NCBI RefSeq assembly: GCF_004348515.1
Contig: NZ_SMKH01000021.1
Location: forward strand, 1-47,776
Length of the DNA: 47,776 nt
Source: Actinomadura sp. KC345
Lineage (GTDB): Bacteria; Actinomycetota; Actinomycetes; Streptosporangiales; Streptosporangiaceae
Direction of reading: 5' to 3'
In this document: in pieces, positions 15,737-23,389 of the stretch
Layout: every line of letters starts with the position of its first letter
How positions within the stretch are numbered: position 1 is the stretch's first letter
Notes under the pieces: model-generated
Databases searched by the model: none
The model's input: the letters and a program-made list of their open reading frames with translations, nothing else
What the model was told of the DNA's origin: nothing
Made by a program: the position numbers and the translations under genes

Positions 15737-16275
15737 CGGTCGTCCCCTCCGGACCGGCCGGCTCCGCCCTGCGGCGGCGGGACGTCCCTGACGCCGTGCT
15801 GCCGGAGCGACATGGCCACGGCGAGGTCCCAGCGGTCGGACAGCTCCCGCGCCATCGCGTACGCGTCGTCGCACAGCCCCGCCGCGACCCCCGCGGTCTC
15901 GGCGTCCCCGGCGCGTTCGGCGACCCGCCGCAGCATCTCGCCGGCGGCGATCTGCAGGTGGACGGCGACGTAGGCGTCCCGCATGTGCCGCCCGGCGGTG
16001 TCGCGGCGGCTGCGGCCGAGGCCGCCCTCGACCACCGCCGCGAACAGCGCCCCCGCGTCCCTGACGAGGGACGGAGCGGACCCGTGCGCCCGCAGCCGCG
16101 CCTCGATCTCCCTGCGGTGGACGTGCGTCCGCTCGGCGTAGCGGCCGAGCGGACGGCACATGTCCGGTTCGTCCGCCGACGTCGTGAGCAGCTCGCTGAG
16201 GGCCGCCTCGACGTGCTCCTGCATCGCGTGCGCGTCCTTCAGGTAACCGGTCAACTGCTTCTCGATCGTCGTCAT
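15733..16275 (-). CDS. DUF892/YciF-like ferritin-type four-helix protein
   Basis: The protein has 180 residues. Helical segments starting TTIEKQLTGYLKDAHAMQEH and RTHVHRREIEARLRAHG, then a third with LQIAAGEMLRRVAE, resemble the DUF892 ferritin-like family, which can hold a di-metal site and is linked to stress. The C-terminal 20 residues are Pro/Gly-rich and unlike the family. It is embedded in the hydrogenase maturation operon between a small membrane protein and SIS2. It may store or deliver iron for the active site or protect against oxygen; both are inference. Confidence 0.7.
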   Translation of the reverse strand: MTTIEKQLTGYLKDAHAMQEHVEAALSELLTTSADEPDMCRPLGRYAERTHVHRREIEARLRAHGSAPSLVRDAGALFAAVVEGGLGRSRRDTAGRHMRDAYVAVHLQIAAGEMLRRVAERAGDAETAGVAAGLCDDAYAMARELSDRWDLAVAMSLRQHGVRDVPPPQGGAGRSGGDDR

Positions 16276-16285
16276 GGGCGTCCGT

Positions 16286-16447
16286 TCACATCGAGCGAGC
16301 CTTCATGTACCGGCGCATGGCCGGCATCTCCTTCACGACCACGACGATCATGGCCAGCGTGAACAGCGCGATCATCGTGCGGAGCACGCCGGGGCCGACG
16401 TGGATTCCCTTCCGCATTTCCTCACCCCCTCTCGTGCGGTCGCTCAT
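16286..16447 (-). CDS. Small single-pass membrane protein (DUF6893-like)
   Basis: The protein has 53 residues from the ATG at 16447, which overlaps the protease stop; a shorter 43-residue form from the ATG at 16417 behind GTGAGGAA is equally plausible. One transmembrane helix (TMIALFTLAMIVVVV) is followed by a basic tail with PAMRRYMKARSM. This resembles the tiny actinobacterial DUF6893 proteins, which end in similar RYLK-RSM residues. It could tether hydrogenase subunits to the membrane, which is speculation from its position. Confidence 0.6.
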   Translation of the reverse strand: MSDRTRGGEEMRKGIHVGPGVLRTMIALFTLAMIVVVVKEMPAMRRYMKARSM

Positions 16448-17166
16448 GCGAGTTCCCCGCCGAGCAGCCGCTCGATCAGCGCGACGGCCTCGTCGACCGC
16501 GGCGCCGACCGCGGCGCTCAGCTCCATCTCCCAGGTGGCGTCCGTGGTCCGCGACGACGGTTCGCACGCGACGAGCAGGATCCGGGACGGTGCTCTGCCG
16601 TTGTCCCGGGCCAGTCGCAGAACCTTCGCGGGGTCCAGCCCGTGCGCGTCCACGGCGACGCCGCCGAAGTCGAGGCCGCCGGCGGCGTCCGGCTCGATGA
16701 GCGAGACGGTGCCCGGCGCGTGGCCGCGCTCCGCCGCGTCGACGAGGACGACCGTCTCGTAGCCGTCGCCCAGCGCGTACATGAGGTCGATGCCGCGGAT
16801 GCCGAAGTCGGTGACGTCCACGCCCTTCGGAAGCGGCCGCCTCTCCAGCCGCCGGACGACCTCGACGCCGAAGCCGTCGTCGCCGTGGAAGACGTTCCCG
16901 ATGCCCGCGACGAGCACCGTGCGGGACGGCTCGCCGTCCGCGAGCGGCTCGACCTCGTCCGGGCCGACGAAGAAGCGGTGCCCGAGCTGGTTGCGGGCGC
17001 CGAGCCCCCGGCCGGGGTCGTCGTCGACGGCGACGACCAGGTGAAGGCCGCCCTCCATGTCCTCCTCGACGCGCTCCACGGTGGCGGTGCGGCCGAGGAG
17101 CGCGAGGTCGAAGACGTCCGCGCCGCCGCGCGGGCGCAGCCGGACGCGGCTGCCCGGCGCCGTCAC
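16444..17166 (-). CDS. Hydrogenase maturation endopeptidase (HycI/HyaD family) with an N-terminal extension
   Basis: The protein has 240 residues from a GTG at 17166. The protease domain (about 85-240) starts LVAGIGNVFHGDDGFGVEVV and contains the nickel-sensing acidic residue there, a second in VVLVDAAERG and the histidine in VDAHGLDPAKVL. These match the catalytic/metal residues of HybD-type proteases, which clip the large-subunit C-terminus after nickel insertion. The first about 80 residues form an extra domain (VRLRPRGGADVFDLALLGRT onward) that is not part of the standard protease (about 160 residues) and whose role I do not know. The large subunit here has a 26-residue tail for it to remove. 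Confidence 0.88.
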   Translation of the reverse strand: MTAPGSRVRLRPRGGADVFDLALLGRTATVERVEEDMEGGLHLVVAVDDDPGRGLGARNQLGHRFFVGPDEVEPLADGEPSRTVLVAGIGNVFHGDDGFGVEVVRRLERRPLPKGVDVTDFGIRGIDLMYALGDGYETVVLVDAAERGHAPGTVSLIEPDAAGGLDFGGVAVDAHGLDPAKVLRLARDNGRAPSRILLVACEPSSRTTDATWEMELSAAVGAAVDEAVALIERLLGGELA

Positions 17167-18137
17167 CAGACGTCCCTTCGCGGGTCCCGCATGGTGCCGT
17201 GCAGCGCGAGCAGTTCGCCGGACGAGAGCGAGGCGCAGCGTTCGAGGATCTCCGCCGCCCTCGGGTCGGTCGCCGCCATCTCCCGCCGCTCGCCGTCGCC
17301 GAGGCTGAGCACGCCGAGGATGAGCAGCCGGTCGATCTCGGTGCCGTCGAACAGGTCTCCGGGGCTCTCGGGCGCGACCTGCGGCCAGTCGTAGAGGACG
17401 ATCGGGGAGGCCAGGACGGTGTCGTGGCTCCCGGGCGGGCCGGCGAGCACCGGCCACAGCCCGTCGCTCACGCAGGTCGCCGCTGCGTCCGCCATCGGCT
17501 CGGGCGGGTCGGACGGCGAGACGAAGGCCCCGCCGCCGCCCGCCCGCGCCACGACGTGGGCGCAGAGCATGGCCGCGTGGACGGCGCCGTCGCGGTCCTC
17601 CCCGGGTCCGGTGTTGACGACCTCGACCCGCAGCCGGACGAGGCCGTCCCCCGCCGCGACGGCCGAGATCTCGACCGTCCCGTCCACCCGCCGCCAGAGG
17701 CGGGTGAACCGGACCCCGCCGCCGATCTCCTCCTCGTCCGTCCCCGCCGCGACGGCGACGGGGAAGCGGACGGGCGAGCGCAGGAGGCGGGCGACGGAGA
17801 CGCGGCCGCTGGTGATCTCGCGTTCGCGGGCCTCCTGCCAGGTCGTGAACGTCTCGTCCCCGGCGCGGACCTCGTCGACCGGGGTGTCGCCGTCCATGAC
17901 CTGGCGGTGCACGGCGTGCAGGAAGCGCAGGGTGAACTCCACGTCGGAATCGCCGGGCTCCTCCATGAGGAACTCGGCGCAGACCGTCCAGTGGTCGCCG
18001 GCCTTTTCCGCGTAGGGGCGCGGGTAGACGCCGCCGATCGTCCACCTCCGCTGGTTCTTCAGCGCGGACCGCCGGTAGGGCCACAGCAGATAGCCCTCGT
18101 AAAGGACGACGTCGGCGACAGCTCTTACGCAGTCCAC
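17163..18137 (-). CDS. Conserved hydrogenase-locus protein of unknown function
   Basis: The protein has 324 residues from a GTG at 18137 preceded by GGGGAGGAAGA; it overlaps the DUF6084 3' end. The N-terminus VVLYEGYLLWPYRRSALKN and the segment WTIGGVYPRPYAE are striking and the rest is a mixed alpha/beta protein (for example VRLRVEVVNTGPG). No membrane helix or known catalytic motif is evident. It ends in ATPase-free, acidic sequence before the overlapping protease start. Tight coupling to DUF6084 and the protease indicates a role in hydrogenase assembly or folding. Function cannot be assigned. Confidence 0.72.
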   Translation of the reverse strand: MDCVRAVADVVLYEGYLLWPYRRSALKNQRRWTIGGVYPRPYAEKAGDHWTVCAEFLMEEPGDSDVEFTLRFLHAVHRQVMDGDTPVDEVRAGDETFTTWQEAREREITSGRVSVARLLRSPVRFPVAVAAGTDEEEIGGGVRFTRLWRRVDGTVEISAVAAGDGLVRLRVEVVNTGPGEDRDGAVHAAMLCAHVVARAGGGGAFVSPSDPPEPMADAAATCVSDGLWPVLAGPPGSHDTVLASPIVLYDWPQVAPESPGDLFDGTEIDRLLILGVLSLGDGERREMAATDPRAAEILERCASLSSGELLALHGTMRDPRRDVW

Positions 18138-18814
18138 TCTTCCTCCCCGCGCAGGTCCTCTTCCGCGCGCAGGACCTCGGCCCTGTGGAGGAGTTCGTCG
18201 ACCGTGTCGTCGAAGGAGGAGTGCGCCCGCCGCGCCCGGTAGGCGGCGAGGCGGCCGAAGCAGTCGTCGTCCAGGCGGAGCCAGCGCGCGGACCCGTAGT
18301 AGCGGTCCATCAGGTCCCGCCACGCCTGGACGGGCAGCCGCCCGGTCGCCTCGTGGTGCCACGGGATCTGCCCGGTGCGCAGCTTCCCGTCCTCGCCCGG
18401 ATAGAACACCGTGCCGTTGAAGGTGAGGTCGAGCGGGACGTCGCCGCCGCGCAGCGCGTGCAGGTAGCGGTCGGCCGCGACCTGCATGTCGTGCCCGCAC
18501 GCCAGCGCGAGCGTCGCCTCCGCCTCGCCGCGGAACGTCGGCACGGTCGCGCCGACGCGTCCCCACGTCAGGCCGTGCAGCGACCTGTCCCACATGTCCG
18601 GCTCGCCGAACACGCCGGCGAGCCGTTCGCGCTCGACGTCGTCGTAGTCGCGGCGCGCGGCCGCGATCGTCACGGTCGTGGTGAGCAGGACGCACTGGAC
18701 GGGGCCGCCGTCCAGCCGCCGCAGCCCGATCCGCAGGTTCAGCGTCGGCGTCGCCGCGAACGTCTCCGCCTCGATGCCGAGCAGGTCGAGGCCCAGTTCC
18801 GGTGTCGCGCTCAT
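18125..18814 (-). CDS. DUF6084-like protein of the hydrogenase locus
   Basis: The protein has 229 residues beginning MSATPELGLDLLGIEAETFA. Features include LNLRIGLRRLDGGPVQCVLL, LDLTFNGTVFYPGEDGKL and IPWHHEATGRLPVQAWRDLMD. I assign it to the DUF6084 group that accompanies actinobacterial hydrogenases, from memory of the pattern rather than a search. Molecular role unknown. The ATG at 18814 has GGAGGAAT upstream (about 18820-18827). The TnpB element begins only about 15 bp further upstream, so this gene is now separated from the structural genes and may depend on read-through of the element or on a new promoter. Confidence 0.72.
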   Translation of the reverse strand: MSATPELGLDLLGIEAETFAATPTLNLRIGLRRLDGGPVQCVLLTTTVTIAAARRDYDDVERERLAGVFGEPDMWDRSLHGLTWGRVGATVPTFRGEAEATLALACGHDMQVAADRYLHALRGGDVPLDLTFNGTVFYPGEDGKLRTGQIPWHHEATGRLPVQAWRDLMDRYYGSARWLRLDDDCFGRLAAYRARRAHSSFDDTVDELLHRAEVLRAEEDLRGEEEWTA

Positions 18815-18976
18815 CGAAATTCCTCCGTGGAAGCGCCCGCCTTCAAGCGGGTGGGGAAACGGACTCCTGCGGAGCAGGGCAGGCAATGGCGACCGGCCAC
18901 CAGGGCGGATCGCCGTAGGTCGCCGTTCAACCGAAACGACTGCGGCCCGCGTAGCCGGTCCGCTACGTTGCGTGGC

Positions 18977-20188
18977 ATGGCGCGGCAGGTGAAGCGGGCG
19001 TTCAAGTACCGCTTCTATCCCACGGACGAGCAGGCGGCCGAGTTGTCCCGCACGTTCGGCTGTGTCCGGCTGGTCTACAACAAGGCGTTGGCCGAACGCA
19101 CTCGCGCCTGGGAGTCTGAGCGGCGCCGGGTGTCGTACGGGCAGTGCTCGGCCGTGCTGACGGCGTGGAAGAAGACCCCGGAGCTGGGGTTTTTGAACGA
19201 GGTGTCGTCGGTGCCGTTGCAGCAGGCGCTGCGACACCTGCAGGCCGCGTTCACCGGCTTCTTCGCCGGTCGCGCCAACTACCCGCGGTTCAAGGCCCGC
19301 AAGAAGTCGCGGGCATCCGCCGAGTACACCGCCAGCGCATTCCGATGGCGCGACGGTGAGCTGACGCTGGCCAAGATGGCCGAGCCGCTGGCGATCGTGT
19401 GGTCGCGTCCGCTGCCCGACGGCGCGCAGCCCTCCACCGTCACCATCTCCCGAGACGCGGCCGGACGCTGGTTCTGCTCGATCCTGTGCACCGACACCAT
19501 CACCCGCCTGGACCCCGTCGAGGCGGCCGTCGGAGTGGACGCCGGGATCACCTCGCTGGTGACGCTGTCGACCGGGGACAAGATCACCAACCCCCGGCAC
19601 GAACGCCGCGACCGCGAACGCCTCACCAAGGCCCAGAAGGACCTGGCCCGCAAAGCCAACGGTTCGGCCAACCGGGACAAGGCCCGCACCCGGGTCGCGC
19701 GGATCCACGCCCGCATCGCCGACCGGCGCCGCGACTTCCTGCACGAGCTCTCGACTCGGCTCGTCCACGAGAACCAAGTGGTCGTGATCGAGGACCTCAA
19801 CATCGCGGGCATGGTGCGCAACCACCGTCTGGCGCGCGCGATCTCGGACGCGGCGTGGCACCAGCTGCGCACGATGCTGGAGTACAAGACCGACTGGTAC
19901 GGCCGCGAACTCGTCGTGGTCGACCGGTGGTATCCCTCCACCAAAACGTGCTCGCGGTGCGGGGCCACCCGCGAAGGAATGCCCTTGGACGTGCGGGAGT
20001 GGGAATGCGAAGTGTGCGGCGCCCGGCATGACCGGGACGTCAACGCCGCGCGCAACATTGTGGCCGCCGGGCTGGCGGTGTCGGCCTGTGGAGCCGGTGT
20101 AAGACCTCAACGGGACTCCTCCCGGATGGGGCAGTCGGCAATGAAGCAGGAAACCCAACCGGCAACGGTTGGAACCCCCCGCCTTTAG
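18977..20188 (+). CDS. tnpB: TnpB RNA-guided nuclease of an IS605-type element
   Basis: The protein has 403 residues. An N-terminal AFKYRFYPTDEQAAELSRTFGC segment leads to a RuvC-like domain. The three catalytic acids are present: Asp188 in GVDAGI, Glu272 in IEDLNIAGM and Asp354 in HDRDVNAARN. A zinc ribbon is formed by Cys325, Cys328, Cys344 and Cys347. TnpB proteins are omega-RNA-guided DNA nucleases that help retain the transposon by cutting the empty donor site. All key residues are intact, so the enzyme may be active. The stop codon lies in the loop of the right-end hairpin. A TACGTT -10-like element sits 7 bases before the ATG. Confidence 0.93.
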   Translation: MARQVKRAFKYRFYPTDEQAAELSRTFGCVRLVYNKALAERTRAWESERRRVSYGQCSAVLTAWKKTPELGFLNEVSSVPLQQALRHLQAAFTGFFAGRANYPRFKARKKSRASAEYTASAFRWRDGELTLAKMAEPLAIVWSRPLPDGAQPSTVTISRDAAGRWFCSILCTDTITRLDPVEAAVGVDAGITSLVTLSTGDKITNPRHERRDRERLTKAQKDLARKANGSANRDKARTRVARIHARIADRRRDFLHELSTRLVHENQVVVIEDLNIAGMVRNHRLARAISDAAWHQLRTMLEYKTDWYGRELVVVDRWYPSTKTCSRCGATREGMPLDVREWECEVCGARHDRDVNAARNIVAAGLAVSACGAGVRPQRDSSRMGQSAMKQETQPATVGTPRL

Positions 20189-20203
20189 GCGGGAGAGGGA
20201 AGT
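20050..20203 (+). ncRNA. Candidate omega-RNA (reRNA) at the right end of the TnpB element
   Basis: In characterised IS200/IS605 elements the guide RNA for TnpB overlaps the 3' end of tnpB and runs to the right end, with the guide read from flanking DNA. Here that stretch holds two strong stems: CCAACCG-GCAA-CGGTTGG (20155-20172) and CCCGCC-TTTA-GGCGGG (20178-20193). The guide would start at about 20204, in the 3' end of the adjacent hydrogenase-locus gene. Boundaries are inferred. Confidence 0.5.
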
Positions 20204-20406
20204 CAAGCCGGCGACAGGTTCGGCATCGAGTCGAGGATCGGCCCGTGGCGGGACGCTCCGATCCCGGTGGAGCGGCGCGCGGTCGAGGTGCCGTCGGGCA
20301 GGTGCCCGTCCTGCTTCTCGTAGTTGCCCACGCCGTTGCCCTCGCGGACGCCCCTGGTGTGCGACGGCCCGTCGGGCCGCACGTCCGGTCTGCCGACCTT
20401 GATCAT
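20203..20406 (-). CDS. Small conserved-looking hydrogenase-locus protein, 67 aa
   Basis: The protein has 67 residues, starts MIKVGRPDVRPDGPSH, is rich in Gly/Asp/Arg and ends MPNLSPA. GGGGAGAACG precedes the ATG, and it follows the DUF5947 gene by 10 bp. There is no membrane segment and it is probably largely unstructured. The stop codon is at the very edge of the TnpB element, but the C-terminus looks natural, so I think the insertion fell just after the gene. Function unknown; its position suggests it is a hydrogenase accessory factor. Confidence 0.65.
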   Translation of the reverse strand: MIKVGRPDVRPDGPSHTRGVREGNGVGNYEKQDGHLPDGTSTARRSTGIGASRHGPILDSMPNLSPA

Positions 20407-20416
20407 CGTTCTCCCC

Positions 20417-21046
20417 TCATCTCCTCGAAGCCTTCATCTCTGCGAAGAAGCCGCTGATGTGGTCCCAGACCGCGTCGCCGCCGCCGAACCCGGACCAGTG
20501 CTCGCGCAGCACGGCGGTCAGCCGGTAGCAGTCGTCGATCGGGAGGATCCAGTGCTCGGCCGGGCGCCGCGCCCGGTGGACGACGAGCGCCTCCACGTCC
20601 GCGCGCAGGTCCGCCAGGACGGGGTTGGCCTCGGCCAGGCGCCGCCAGCTGTCGGGGTGGACGGCCGCGTGCAGCGCGCCGGCGGGGCTCGGGTAGCGGG
20701 CCGACACCTCGCCCAGCTCGCTCACGGCGAAGAACGCCAGGTCGACCGGGATCCCGAGGCCCGCCCACAGCGGCCCGTCCAGGCGGAAGCCGGCCAGCTC
20801 GCGCCGTTCGCCGGGGATGAGGCGGTAGTGCCGCCCGCCCGCCGCCCGGTCGTCGAACAGGAGGGCGCACGCACCGCACGCGCACAGCAGGTCGTCCTTC
20901 TCCAGGTCGAGCAGGTGCCGATGGGCGTCGTGCAGTGGCTCGGCGCACAGCTCGCACCGCTCGCCCGCCCCGCCTTGGGCCGGCGGGGTCGGGGACGGCG
21001 ACCCGGCGAGCGCGGCCAGGCGCGGGGTGCACAGACCGGATGTCAT
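20417..21046 (-). CDS. DUF5947-like protein with a cysteine-rich metal site
   Basis: The protein has 209 residues. After a low-complexity N-terminus it has CELC (Cys31, Cys34), then HRHLLD, then LCACGACALLF (Cys55, Cys57, Cys60), a likely zinc or Fe-S site, and a C-terminal domain with HWILPIDDCYRLTAVLREHW. I recognise it as the DUF5947 type that accompanies actinobacterial hydrogenases. It might be an electron-transfer or assembly protein for the small subunit. It overlaps the NifU-like gene start/stop (ATGA). Confidence 0.75.
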   Translation of the reverse strand: MTSGLCTPRLAALAGSPSPTPPAQGGAGERCELCAEPLHDAHRHLLDLEKDDLLCACGACALLFDDRAAGGRHYRLIPGERRELAGFRLDGPLWAGLGIPVDLAFFAVSELGEVSARYPSPAGALHAAVHPDSWRRLAEANPVLADLRADVEALVVHRARRPAEHWILPIDDCYRLTAVLREHWSGFGGGDAVWDHISGFFAEMKASRR

Positions 21047-21546
21047 ACGCGGCTCCGCAGTTGGTCGAGTGTGATGAGCACCGGTTCTGGCGCGGGCGCC
21101 TCGATGTCGGCGCGCTCCAGCTCCGGCGCGGCGGCGAGCACCGCGCGCTCCACCGCCTCCGTCACCGGGCGCGATGCGGCGGCGCGGCCCTCGGTCGCGA
21201 TCCTCAGCCGGACGGCCGGGCCCTCGATCCCGGCGAACTCCACCGACGTGCGGTGCTTCGCCAGGAAGTCCGCCAGCCCGTCGAGCGCCCGCCGCACGCG
21301 GGTTTCCGGGGTTTCCGGATGCAGGCCGTGCATGAGCAGCAGGTGGCGGATCAGCTCGTCCGCGGTGAGCGCGGGCGTGATCCCGGCGTCGGCGGCGAGC
21401 CGGACGACCCGGTCGAGGGCCTCCCCGTACAGGTCCACGAGGGCCTGGACGAGCTGCGCCCCGGCGGGTTCCAGCCGGTCCAGCCGCCCGAGCAGGTCCT
21501 CAAGGTGCCGGACGTGCTCGCGCACCCGCTCGTCGTCCCAGCTCAT
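21043..21546 (-). CDS. NifU C-terminal-like protein lacking all cysteines
   Basis: The protein has 167 residues. The N-terminal part is helical (residues 1-100), and residues about 102-150 follow the NifU C-terminal pattern: VEFAGIEGPAVRLRIA, then VTEAVERAVLAAAPELERADIE. In NifU-type scaffolds a CxxC motif lies between these blocks; here it reads TEGRAAASRP, and there is no cysteine in the whole protein. It therefore cannot carry an Fe-S cluster in the NifU manner. Position directly after hhyL (TGATG overlap) suggests a structural or chaperone role for hydrogenase. Confidence 0.75.
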   Translation of the reverse strand: MSWDDERVREHVRHLEDLLGRLDRLEPAGAQLVQALVDLYGEALDRVVRLAADAGITPALTADELIRHLLLMHGLHPETPETRVRRALDGLADFLAKHRTSVEFAGIEGPAVRLRIATEGRAAASRPVTEAVERAVLAAAPELERADIEAPAPEPVLITLDQLRSRV

Positions 21547-23360
21547 CAGACCTGCCCGTCGAACCGCTGCTCGCCGAACATCGGCGAGTGGCGCTGCTCG
21601 ATCGTCCGGCCGTCGCCGACGTACATGTGGACGCCGCACGGCAGGCACGGGTCGAAGCTGCGGACGGTCCGCATGATGTCGATGCCCTTGAAGTCGTCCG
21701 GGCCGTTCTCCTCGAAGAGCGGCATGCCCTGGACGGCGTCCTCGTACGGGCCGGGGACCCCGTTGGAGTCGCGCGGGCTGGCGTTCCAGGGCGTCGGCGG
21801 GTACGGCTGGTAGTTCGCGATCTTGCCGTCGCGGATGACCATGTGGTGCGACAGGACGCCGCGGACGGCCTCGTGGAATCCGACGCCGATGGCCTCGTCC
21901 GGGACCTCGAAGTCGGCGAACACCTTGGTCCGCCCCGCCCGGACCTCGTCGAGGGCCTTCTCGGCGAAGTACAGCGCCATCCCCGCCGAGTAGGCGATGA
22001 AGTACGCGCGGGCACGGTCGCGTTCGATCGTGTTGGCGAACGGCGGCGGCGTCCACTCCAGGTTCATCTCCGGCATGCCGGGCGTCTTCGGCAGGTCGAT
22101 CCGGACGCTGTGCCCCGTGGACCGGACGTACGGCGTGTCGACCTCGCCGGCCAGCGCGGTCGCCCACAGCCGGGCGAGCGGCCCGCCGCCGGTGTCGAGC
22201 GCGAGGTGGTCGCCGGACGAGGGGTCGAGCCAGCGCGGGCTGACGACCCAGCTGTACTTCCCGCCGTCGAGGTCGCGCTTCTGCGGCTGCGGCAGCGTCG
22301 TCTGGTTCCACGGGTGCCGCTTGTCGATCGGGTTGCCGAGCGGGTCCTCCTTGACGAACGTCTCCTCGTTGACCCAGTCGTCGTAGTACGAGCTGCCCAG
22401 CATGATCCGCATGCCGAGGTTGATGTCGACCAGGTCGGTCGTGACGAGCCGCCCGTCCACGACGATGCCCGGCGTGACGAACGCCGCGCGCCCCCACTCG
22501 GACATGTGCCGGTAGTCGTAGTCGACGACGTCGGGGTTCTGGAACGCGCCCCAGCAGCCGAGCAGCGTCCGCCGCCGTCCGACCTGGTCGTAGCCGGGCA
22601 TCGCGTCGAGGAAGAAGTCGAAGATGTCGTCGTTCATCGCGACGGCGCGCTTGATGAAGTCGAGGCAGCGGGTGAGCCGCACGAGGTAGTCGGTGAACAC
22701 CTGCGGGGTCGCGACCGTCCCGACGCCGCCCGGATACAGCGTGGACGGGTGGACGTGCCGCCCCTCCATCAGGCAGCACATCTCACGGGTGATGCGGCTG
22801 AGCTGGAGGGCCTCCTTGTAGACCGAGCCCTCGAACGGGTTGAACGCCGCCATCAGGTCGGCGATCGTGCGGAACCCGTGGACGGAGCCGCGCGGAGCCT
22901 CGGTGTTCCTGGCCGTCGCCAGCAGGCCGGGGTTCGTCTCGGCGACCATCCGCTCGCAGAAGTCGACGAAGACCAGGTTGTCCTGGAAGATCGTGTGGTC
23001 GAACATGAACTCGGCGGCCTCGCCGAGGTTGATGATCCAGTCGGCGAGCGGCGGCGGCTTGACCCCGTAGGCCATGTTCTGCGCGTAGACGGAGCAGGTG
23101 GCGTGGTTGTCGCCGCAGATCCCGCAGATGCGGCTGGTGATGAAGTGCGCGTCGCGCGGGTCCTTGCCCTTCATGAACACGCTGTAGCCGCGGAAGATGG
23201 ACGAGGTGCTCTTGCACTCGGCCACCTCCCGGTTCGCGAAGTCGATCTTGGTGTAGATGCCGAGGTTGCCGATGATCCGGGTGATCGGGTCGAACGCGAC
23301 CTCGACCAGGCCCCCCTGGGTGGCGGGCGTGTCGCCTCTTGCCTTGGTGCCCTGCTTCAT
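21546..23360 (-). CDS. hhyL: Actinobacterial (group 1h/5) [NiFe]-hydrogenase large subunit
   Basis: The protein has 604 residues and carries the NiFe active site that oxidises H2. The two metal-binding motifs are intact: RICGICGDNHATCS (Cys79, Cys82) and DPCLPCGVH (Cys572, Cys575, His578). Twenty-six residues follow His578 and should be removed by the maturation protease encoded at 16444-17166. Extensive family sequence such as GGLVEVAFDPITRIIGNLG and RDKRHPWNQTT-like segments fit group 1h enzymes, which in Streptomyces, mycobacteria and Ralstonia scavenge trace atmospheric H2. The gene is 29 bp downstream of hhyS. Confidence 0.95.
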   Translation of the reverse strand: MKQGTKARGDTPATQGGLVEVAFDPITRIIGNLGIYTKIDFANREVAECKSTSSIFRGYSVFMKGKDPRDAHFITSRICGICGDNHATCSVYAQNMAYGVKPPPLADWIINLGEAAEFMFDHTIFQDNLVFVDFCERMVAETNPGLLATARNTEAPRGSVHGFRTIADLMAAFNPFEGSVYKEALQLSRITREMCCLMEGRHVHPSTLYPGGVGTVATPQVFTDYLVRLTRCLDFIKRAVAMNDDIFDFFLDAMPGYDQVGRRRTLLGCWGAFQNPDVVDYDYRHMSEWGRAAFVTPGIVVDGRLVTTDLVDINLGMRIMLGSSYYDDWVNEETFVKEDPLGNPIDKRHPWNQTTLPQPQKRDLDGGKYSWVVSPRWLDPSSGDHLALDTGGGPLARLWATALAGEVDTPYVRSTGHSVRIDLPKTPGMPEMNLEWTPPPFANTIERDRARAYFIAYSAGMALYFAEKALDEVRAGRTKVFADFEVPDEAIGVGFHEAVRGVLSHHMVIRDGKIANYQPYPPTPWNASPRDSNGVPGPYEDAVQGMPLFEENGPDDFKGIDIMRTVRSFDPCLPCGVHMYVGDGRTIEQRHSPMFGEQRFDGQV

Positions 23361-23389
23361 TCACGCGGCCTTTCGGTGACGGAGGCGCT

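Larger units (their letters stand above)
18829..20203 (+). mobile_element. TnpB-only IS200/IS605-type element inserted antisense in the hydrogenase operon
   Basis: The element carries only tnpB. Hairpins mark both ends: left CCCGC-CTTCAA-GCGGG (18836-18851) and right CCCGCC-TTTA-GGCGGG (20178-20193), as usual for subterminal stem-loops of this superfamily. No terminal inverted repeats or target duplications are expected or seen. Exact ends are approximate. No TnpA (Y1 transposase) gene is present, so it would need one in trans. It lies between the DUF6084 gene and the 67-aa protein gene, without breaking either frame. Confidence 0.8.

Noticed and set aside
16286-16567. A longer 93-aa form of the small membrane protein
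   Set aside because: The extra N-terminus overlaps the protease gene and is Arg-rich shadow sequence; starts at 16447 or 16417 fit better.
18185-18976. Upstream extension of the TnpB reading frame
   Set aside because: It runs antisense through the DUF6084 gene and the transposon left end; the native TnpB N-terminus MARQVKRAFKYRFYP begins at 18977.
18977-20188. TnpB read as a compact Cas12-type nuclease
   Set aside because: There is no CRISPR array or cas1/cas2, its length is about 400 residues, and transposon-end hairpins flank it.
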